A stretch of 64,000 nt of DNA from positions 558,001 to 622,000 of the forward strand of contig JAQTIF010000001.1 of the NCBI GenBank assembly GCA_029433525.1. Reading direction: 5' to 3'. Of this stretch, positions 59,802 through 64,000 are shown one piece after another. The translations under genes and the position numbers were made by a program. The notes below the pieces were generated by a model. That model saw only the letters and a list, made by a program, of their open reading frames with translations, was not told where the DNA came from and did not search any database. Origin of the DNA: Enterobacteriaceae bacterium ESL0689. Its GTDB lineage: Bacteria; Pseudomonadota; Gammaproteobacteria; Enterobacterales; Enterobacteriaceae. Every line of letters starts with the position of its first letter. Position 1 is the first letter of the stretch.

Positions 59802-61310
59802 TTAATCGTTCTGAGCAGCTTGAGGCTGGCGGGTATGCTGTGCCAGCCATGCGCTAATCCGCGCCTGTTGTTCTGTACTCAGCCACATCCCCAGTTTCGT
59901 CCGCCGCCAGATCGCATCGTCGAGTGTGTGTACCCATTCATGGGCGACCAGATATCTCAGTTCGGCTTCATAGCATTGATGACCGAAATCCTCCCCCAGA
60001 TCCACTATTGTGTTTACCGAATCGAGGATCTTCTCGCTGCGGCTGCCATAAGTACAGGCATAACGGCGGGCCATGGATTCATTAAGAAAAGGGTATCGCC
60101 GACGGAGTTTGGCCGCGTAATCGTCGCGGTCACCCTCAATATCGCCCCCTGGCAGGATGGCATTTTTCGTCCAGGCCGGGCCAATATCCTGATAATAGGG
60201 GGTGAGTTTATCCAGCGCATGTTCGGCCAGCTTGCGATATGTTGTCAGCTTGCCACCAAATACCGACAATAGCGGGGCCTGGCCATTTTCATCCTCAATA
60301 TCCAGGGTGTAATCACGGGTGATAGCTTGTGGTGAATCCGATTCATCATCGCACAGCGGGCGAACACCCGAGTAGGTCCAGACGATATCATCACGCGACA
60401 ACGGTTTTTTGAAATGCGTGTTGTAGACGTCCAGCAGGTAGTCAATCTCCTGATCATCAATCACGACTTTTTGCGGATCGCCCTGGTACTCGACATCGGT
60501 GGTGCCAATAATCGAGAACGCCTCCATCCACGGGATGACAAACACAATACGTTTATCTTCATTTTGCAGAATATAGGCCTGCTTTTGGGTATGCGCGCGT
60601 GGTACGACAATGTGACTGCCTTTAATCAGGCGAATACCGTAGGGCGATGGCAAATGTAATCCCTTGTCAAAAAACGCTTTTACCCACGGGCCGGTGGCGT
60701 TAGCCAGTCCCCGTGCCTGCCAGCTGAATTTCTCACCACTATCGATGTCTTCTGCCTCGACGATCCACAAACCGTTTTGACGTCTCGCCCCCGTGACCCG
60801 GGTTCGGGTACGCACTTCCCCTCCTTTGCGTACCACCATTTGCGCATTGGCGACCACCAGCCGTGCGTCATCAACCCAGCAATCGGAATATTCGAAACCG
60901 CGCATAACCTCTTGTTTGAGTACCGATTCTGAGCTAAATCGCACACCTCTTGAGGCGGGCAAACGGGTACGTTTACCCAGATGATCGTATAAGAACAGCC
61001 CAATACGAATCATCCATGCAGGGCGCAGATGCGGACGATGAGGCAGACGAAAACGCAGGGGAACAATGATGTGAGGTGCCATTTTTAATAACACCTCACG
61101 TTCCGCCAGTGCTTCACTGACGAGGCGAAATTCGTAGTGCTCAAGATAACGAAGTCCGCCATGAATAAGTTTAGAGCTGGCACTGGAGGTGGCACAAGCG
61201 AGATCACGCGCTTCCAGCAGCAGCACCGACAGCCCACGTCCGGCCGCATCCGCTGCGATACCTGCACCATTGATTCCGCCACCGATCACAATTAAATCTC
61301 GGGTCTCCAT
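59802..61310 (-). CDS. glpD: Aerobic glycerol-3-phosphate dehydrogenase
   Basis: Membrane-associated flavoenzyme oxidising glycerol-3-phosphate to dihydroxyacetone phosphate and passing electrons to ubiquinone. 502 residues from ATG 61310 (METRDLIVIGGG), RBS GAGGTGG; an upstream in-frame extension of 48 codons lacks homology. FAD motif GGGINGAGIAADAAGRG, SSKLIHGGLRYLE and SVFGGKLTTYR are conserved. Divergent from glpE over a GlpR-like operator. Confidence 0.97.
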   Translation of the reverse strand: METRDLIVIGGGINGAGIAADAAGRGLSVLLLEARDLACATSSASSKLIHGGLRYLEHYEFRLVSEALAEREVLLKMAPHIIVPLRFRLPHRPHLRPAWMIRIGLFLYDHLGKRTRLPASRGVRFSSESVLKQEVMRGFEYSDCWVDDARLVVANAQMVVRKGGEVRTRTRVTGARRQNGLWIVEAEDIDSGEKFSWQARGLANATGPWVKAFFDKGLHLPSPYGIRLIKGSHIVVPRAHTQKQAYILQNEDKRIVFVIPWMEAFSIIGTTDVEYQGDPQKVVIDDQEIDYLLDVYNTHFKKPLSRDDIVWTYSGVRPLCDDESDSPQAITRDYTLDIEDENGQAPLLSVFGGKLTTYRKLAEHALDKLTPYYQDIGPAWTKNAILPGGDIEGDRDDYAAKLRRRYPFLNESMARRYACTYGSRSEKILDSVNTIVDLGEDFGHQCYEAELRYLVAHEWVHTLDDAIWRRTKLGMWLSTEQQARISAWLAQHTRQPQAAQND

Positions 61311-61345
61311 ATTCGCCACCTCTGATATTTTCGTTTTATGTTGTA

Positions 61346-61365
61346 AATGCTCGATATCGCTCAAT
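61346..61365. promoter_or_regulatory. Probable GlpR operator between glpD and glpE
   Basis: AATGCTCGATATCGCTCAAT matches the palindromic GlpR consensus WATGTTCGWTAWCGAACATW at 16 of 20 positions. It is 36 bases upstream of the glpD start. GlpR would repress glpD until glycerol-3-phosphate accumulates. Confidence 0.65.
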
Positions 61366-61540
61366 ATAGCAAATAAACGTACAGCTGATAATATGAAAAA
61401 ATCATCATCAGATGATGTAAAGTGCGGTCTGCTGCTCGCCGGATCACCAGGCAACCAGTAAAATCATAGCGGAATAGTAGCCGCACATTGGTTTCATTTA
61501 TATTAAGCGCCTGATGGGCCAGGCACTAAGGACAGATCCT

Positions 61541-61870
61541 GTGAATCATTTCCTATCTATCGATATCGAAGAGGCGTACCAGTACTGGCATCACGCCAGG
61601 GCGGTGCTGGTCGACATTCGTGACCAGCAAAGCTACCGGCGGGGACATGTGCCCGGCGCGTTTCATCTGACTGAAGAGAGCCTGGCAGCGTTTATGGAGG
61701 AAAATGACGTTGAAACCGCGGTGATGGTAATGTGCTACCATGGGAATAGTAGCCGGGGTATTGCGCAGTATCTGAGCCAGCAAGGTTATCATCAGACTTA
61801 CAGCGTCGAAGGGGGCTTCGATGCCTGGTATCGTTATTTCCCGGCAGCCATCAGCGGTGAAGCCGATTAA
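61541..61870 (+). CDS. glpE: Thiosulfate sulfurtransferase GlpE
   Basis: Single-domain rhodanese transferring sulfur from thiosulfate to cyanide or thioredoxin. 109 residues from GTG 61541 (AAGGA at 61528-61532). Active-site loop MCYHGNSSRG with the catalytic cysteine, and the rhodanese signature VLVDIRD. In E. coli glpE is followed by glpG and glpR; here IS1 starts 6 bases after its stop. Confidence 0.94.
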   Translation: MNHFLSIDIEEAYQYWHHARAVLVDIRDQQSYRRGHVPGAFHLTEESLAAFMEENDVETAVMVMCYHGNSSRGIAQYLSQQGYHQTYSVEGGFDAWYRYFPAAISGEAD

Positions 61871-61935
61871 GCGCCGGTCATGTATTCAACATATTGATCA
61901 TGTTATATAATCGCTCTTTTTATCAGAGACACCAG

Positions 61936-62211
61936 ATGGCTAAAATTGACGTAGCATGCCCGTTTTGTAAACAAACTGAACCCGTTAAAAAGTATGGCCT
62001 GGGTAAGTCCGGATTTCAGCGCTATCGTTGTCAGTCATGCTGTCGTACTTTCCAGACCGATTACGCTTATCGAGCCTGCCACCCCGGCATGAAAGAACAA
62101 ATTGTTGACCTTGCTATGAATAATGCCGGTATCCGTGATACCGCAAGGACTCTGCATATCAGCATCAATGCCGTTGTCCGCACTTTAAAAAACCCGCGCC
62201 ACGATGTGTAA
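61936..62211 (+). CDS. insA: IS1 protein InsA
   Basis: 91 residues from ATG 61936 (MAKIDVACPFCKQTEPVKKYG). Zinc-finger CPFC...CQSC and a helix-turn-helix region bind the IS1 ends and repress transposition. The frame ends naturally (PRHDV) after the slip site, giving InsA when no frameshift occurs. Confidence 0.88.
   Translation: MAKIDVACPFCKQTEPVKKYGLGKSGFQRYRCQSCCRTFQTDYAYRACHPGMKEQIVDLAMNNAGIRDTARTLHISINAVVRTLKNPRHDV
62187..62193 (+). other. Programmed -1 frameshift site of IS1
   Basis: A run of six A followed by C within insA. Slipping back one base changes TLKNPRHDV* to TLKKPAPRCVTTLPLDNLQ and fuses InsA to InsB', the active transposase. It is the normal IS1 mechanism, not a mutation. 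Confidence 0.85.
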
Positions 62212-62216
62212 CCACA

Positions 62217-62630
62217 TTGCCGCTGGATAATCTGCAAATCCAGCTTATCTGTGAAGTGGATGAGATGTGGTCTTTTGCTGGCAGTAAAAAGCAGCAACGC
62301 TGGCTGTGGTATGCGTGGGAGCCTCGTCTCAAACGTATTATTGCGCCTACTTTTGGGCGCAGGAGCAAAAAGACACTGCGCAGGTTACTGAGATTATTAT
62401 CAGGTTTTCATGTCGCCTTCTGGTGTACCGATAACTTCAGCGCATATGACATACTGCCGGATAAAAAACATATCAGGGGTAAGCTTTACACGCAGCGGAT
62501 TGAACGGGAAAACCTGAATCTGCGTAACCGCTTAAAGCGACAGAATCGTAAGACACTGGGGTACTCAAAATCTTTTGAGATGCATGACAGGATCATCGGT
62601 ACTTTTATTGAGCGCGAATATTATGTTTGA
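62217..62630 (+). CDS. insB: IS1 transposase catalytic part InsB'
   Basis: Open frame of 137 codons representing the DDE catalytic domain: ICEVDEMWSFAGSKKQQRW, FWCTDNFSAYD and YTQRIERENLNLRNRLKR carry the acidic residues and the late basic helix. Expressed as the InsAB' fusion from 61936 by the frameshift at 62187. No internal stop, so the transposase may be active. Confidence 0.85.
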   Translation: MPLDNLQIQLICEVDEMWSFAGSKKQQRWLWYAWEPRLKRIIAPTFGRRSKKTLRRLLRLLSGFHVAFWCTDNFSAYDILPDKKHIRGKLYTQRIERENLNLRNRLKRQNRKTLGYSKSFEMHDRIIGTFIEREYYV

Positions 62631-62659
62631 GACAATATAAACATATTGAATACACCACC

Positions 62660-64000
62660 ATCAATCAGGTCAAAGTTCTCCGGCGCCTGATCCAGCGTCA
62701 CAAATCCCAGTTCGCCCAGCGCATACTGCGCCACTTTCTGCACACTGGTCGCCGCTAACCAGCCCCCTTCCTGACGTATCTGAAAATAAGCCGCATCACG
62801 GTTATCCGGCAGTATCTTTCCCTGCGCATCCGCACCCGGCACTTTCGTCAGGGTCACCACGCCCGATGTCCGGGTTTTCCGGCTACCCGCAACCATTCCC
62901 TGCTCGCCCTCTTCATACAGCGGCGCTTCTCTTTACCAGGTCAGGTATACCGGCGTATCCACGCCCACCCCGTCGGGGTTAGTGAGGAACTTTTCCATAT
63001 CATCCATGCTCAGGCACTCGATATGCACCTGATAACGCGAAAGTTTGCCGTTTTCTTCCGGAAGCTGATAAAAAACCATATGCCCGAGACCGTCTCCAGC
63101 ACTGACCGGGACAGGTTGCGGCGGTACACACACGGTATTAAATCCCTGTTCACTCCCCGGTGTCGCTGGTGAAACCGGGGTCAGGCTGTCACCGTCTGAT
63201 ACCACCCACACCCGGTCGCCCTTTTTCAGTTTGTCCTTATCGCGACCGAGGGTCACCAGACTGAATGTCCGCGCCTCTTCATTCGGGTTCCCGCCCGGAC
63301 GGGTAACCTGCTGTGCAGTATTGCCAGGTTCGTAAGAGAGCGGAAAACCTGCCGCCAGTTTGCCCGCTTTGTTATTCTGCAGTACGTCATCACGACTCAG
63401 ATAGTATGCCCAGTCCGTCCGTGAGGTACAGTTCACCACACCTTCCGGCTGAGCGGTACAGGCAGGTGCGCATTTTGCCCACCATGACGGAACAGGAACA
63501 GAATCCATTGCTTTCAGACTTCCCCGGTCTGACACCGTCCAGACTCTGGTTCCCGCCGGGAGTTCCTCTCCTTCTGCATTTCTCACCGCGGCTTTCAGCG
63601 TCACTTCGCTAAACTGGCGCTGGTCCCTGCTGCGGCTCACTGTATTGTCACTCAGCGTGACAGGGGTATCCTGTTCCAGTTTTCCCGCCACCCGCTTTGC
63701 CTGCACATCATCCGCACTGAGGTAATAACGCTGGACTCCCGCCACTTTTCTGTCTGAACTGCCGCCCGGCTGTTTATAAGCACTGTACGGTGCCAGGTGC
63801 ATATACAGTGTGTAAAACGTCAGCCCGCTTGCTGTACTCTCTCCCGGCTGGAGATAGTGTTTTATCAGCACAAAGGAGTCTGAAAGCAGCAGTTTTTCAT
63901 TACGCCAGTCAATCCCGGCACGTTCATAGCTCTCACATATCCGCCAGGCAACAATCTCACCATCCGCCATACAGCGAATAAACTGCTCGCCCTTATAAAG
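62660..64000 (-). pseudogene. Large secreted cell-wall-effector-like protein, broken by a stop codon and by IS1
   Basis: The frame enters from beyond 64000 and runs to TAA at 62933-62935 (...DTPVYLTW*), then continues in the same frame (REAPLYEEGEQGMVAGSRKTR...) to IS1 at 62659, where it is cut at ENFDLIDG. The N-terminal visible part (YTLYMHLAPYSAYK) is M23-peptidase-like. Two tandem SH3-like units follow, each opening YYLS-DDV (residues ~80 and ~188) and closing G-RVW-VSD. From memory, this layout resembles large type VI-linked peptidoglycan-targeting effectors in Enterobacterales; no linked secretion gene is visible here. One nonsense codon and the IS1 truncation argue that it is dead. Confidence 0.6.

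Larger units (their letters stand above)
61876..62659 (+). mobile_element. IS1-family insertion sequence
   Basis: 784 bases bounded by inverted repeats: left end GGTCATGTATTCAACATATT (61876 on) and right end, read on the minus strand, GGTGGTGTATTCAATATGTT (from 62659). It contains insA, the A6C slip site and insB'. It looks complete. The 9 bases left (TTAAGCGCC) and right (ATCAATCAG) do not match, so no target duplication is visible. Confidence 0.88.

Noticed and set aside
59781..60272. 163-codon plus-strand frame opposite glpD
   Set aside because: Antisense to a fully conserved gene; no family resemblance.
62187..62217. Apparent frameshift mutation in the IS1 transposase
   Set aside because: The A6C heptamer and the natural InsA stop are the programmed -1 frameshift of IS1, so this is not damage.

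Overview
This window looks like chromosome of a member of the order Enterobacterales. Almost every housekeeping protein reads as a close homologue of the Escherichia/Klebsiella/Serratia set (IlvBN, UhpABCT, FlhDC, MotAB-CheAW, LivFGMHJ, Rph-PyrE, RpmBG, CoaBC, GlyQS, YiaF, GlpD). The LPS-core locus (WaaQ, WabG, WabH and a WabN-like deacetylase beside WaaA-WaaE-CoaD) follows the Klebsiella/Serratia plan rather than the E. coli plan. I cannot name the species.

Layout. 1-6.1 kb: 3' end of ilvB, ilvN, then the hexose-phosphate sensing and uptake locus uhpABCT. 6.1-6.6 kb: a decayed YafQ/DinJ-type toxin-antitoxin pair. 6.6-7.6 kb: a long AT-rich leader. 7.6-22.1 kb: an apparently complete chemotaxis and flagellar-export block (flhDC, motAB-cheAW, one Tsr-like receptor, cheRBYZ, flhBAE) with two near-perfect sigma-28 promoters. 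22.1-28.0 kb: an IS3-family remnant, the small RNA RyhB with an overlapping Fur box, and the branched-chain amino acid transporter livJHMGF. 28.4-33.3 kb: an accessory island made of broken pieces: IS630 and IS110 remnants, a frameshifted RNase A-like toxin followed by an intact putative immunity gene, an antitermination Q-like gene, a DUF6516/HTH toxin-antitoxin pair, P4-type repeats, and a doubly inactivated integrase beside its arm-site repeats. 33.3-43.4 kb: yicC, rph-pyrE with attenuator, slmA, dut, coaBC, radC, rpmBG, mutM, coaD, waaE, waaA. 43.5-55.1 kb: LPS core genes up to waaC-waaF-hldD. 55.3-61.9 kb: glyQS, cspA with cold-box leader, yiaF, glpD and glpE around a GlpR-like operator. 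61.9-62.7 kb: a structurally complete IS1-family element without target-site duplication. 62.7-64 kb: a broken gene resembling large secreted cell-wall effectors.

How it fits together. FlhDC would switch on the sigma-28-dependent motility and chemotaxis operons, and FlhA/FlhB form the export gate. UhpABC senses external glucose-6-phosphate and induces UhpT. The liv, ilv, uhp, glp and pyr genes describe a versatile heterotroph. The waa genes build an inner core with a third heptose and a galacturonate/glucosamine-type outer core, then ligate O antigen.

The main novelty is genomic decay and rearrangement. Blocks that are far apart in E. coli (flh, liv, rph-waa, gly-csp, glp) are joined here, several joins carry IS or phage debris, and at least six mobile or toxin genes are visibly inactivated. 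No tRNA, rRNA or CRISPR array was recognised.
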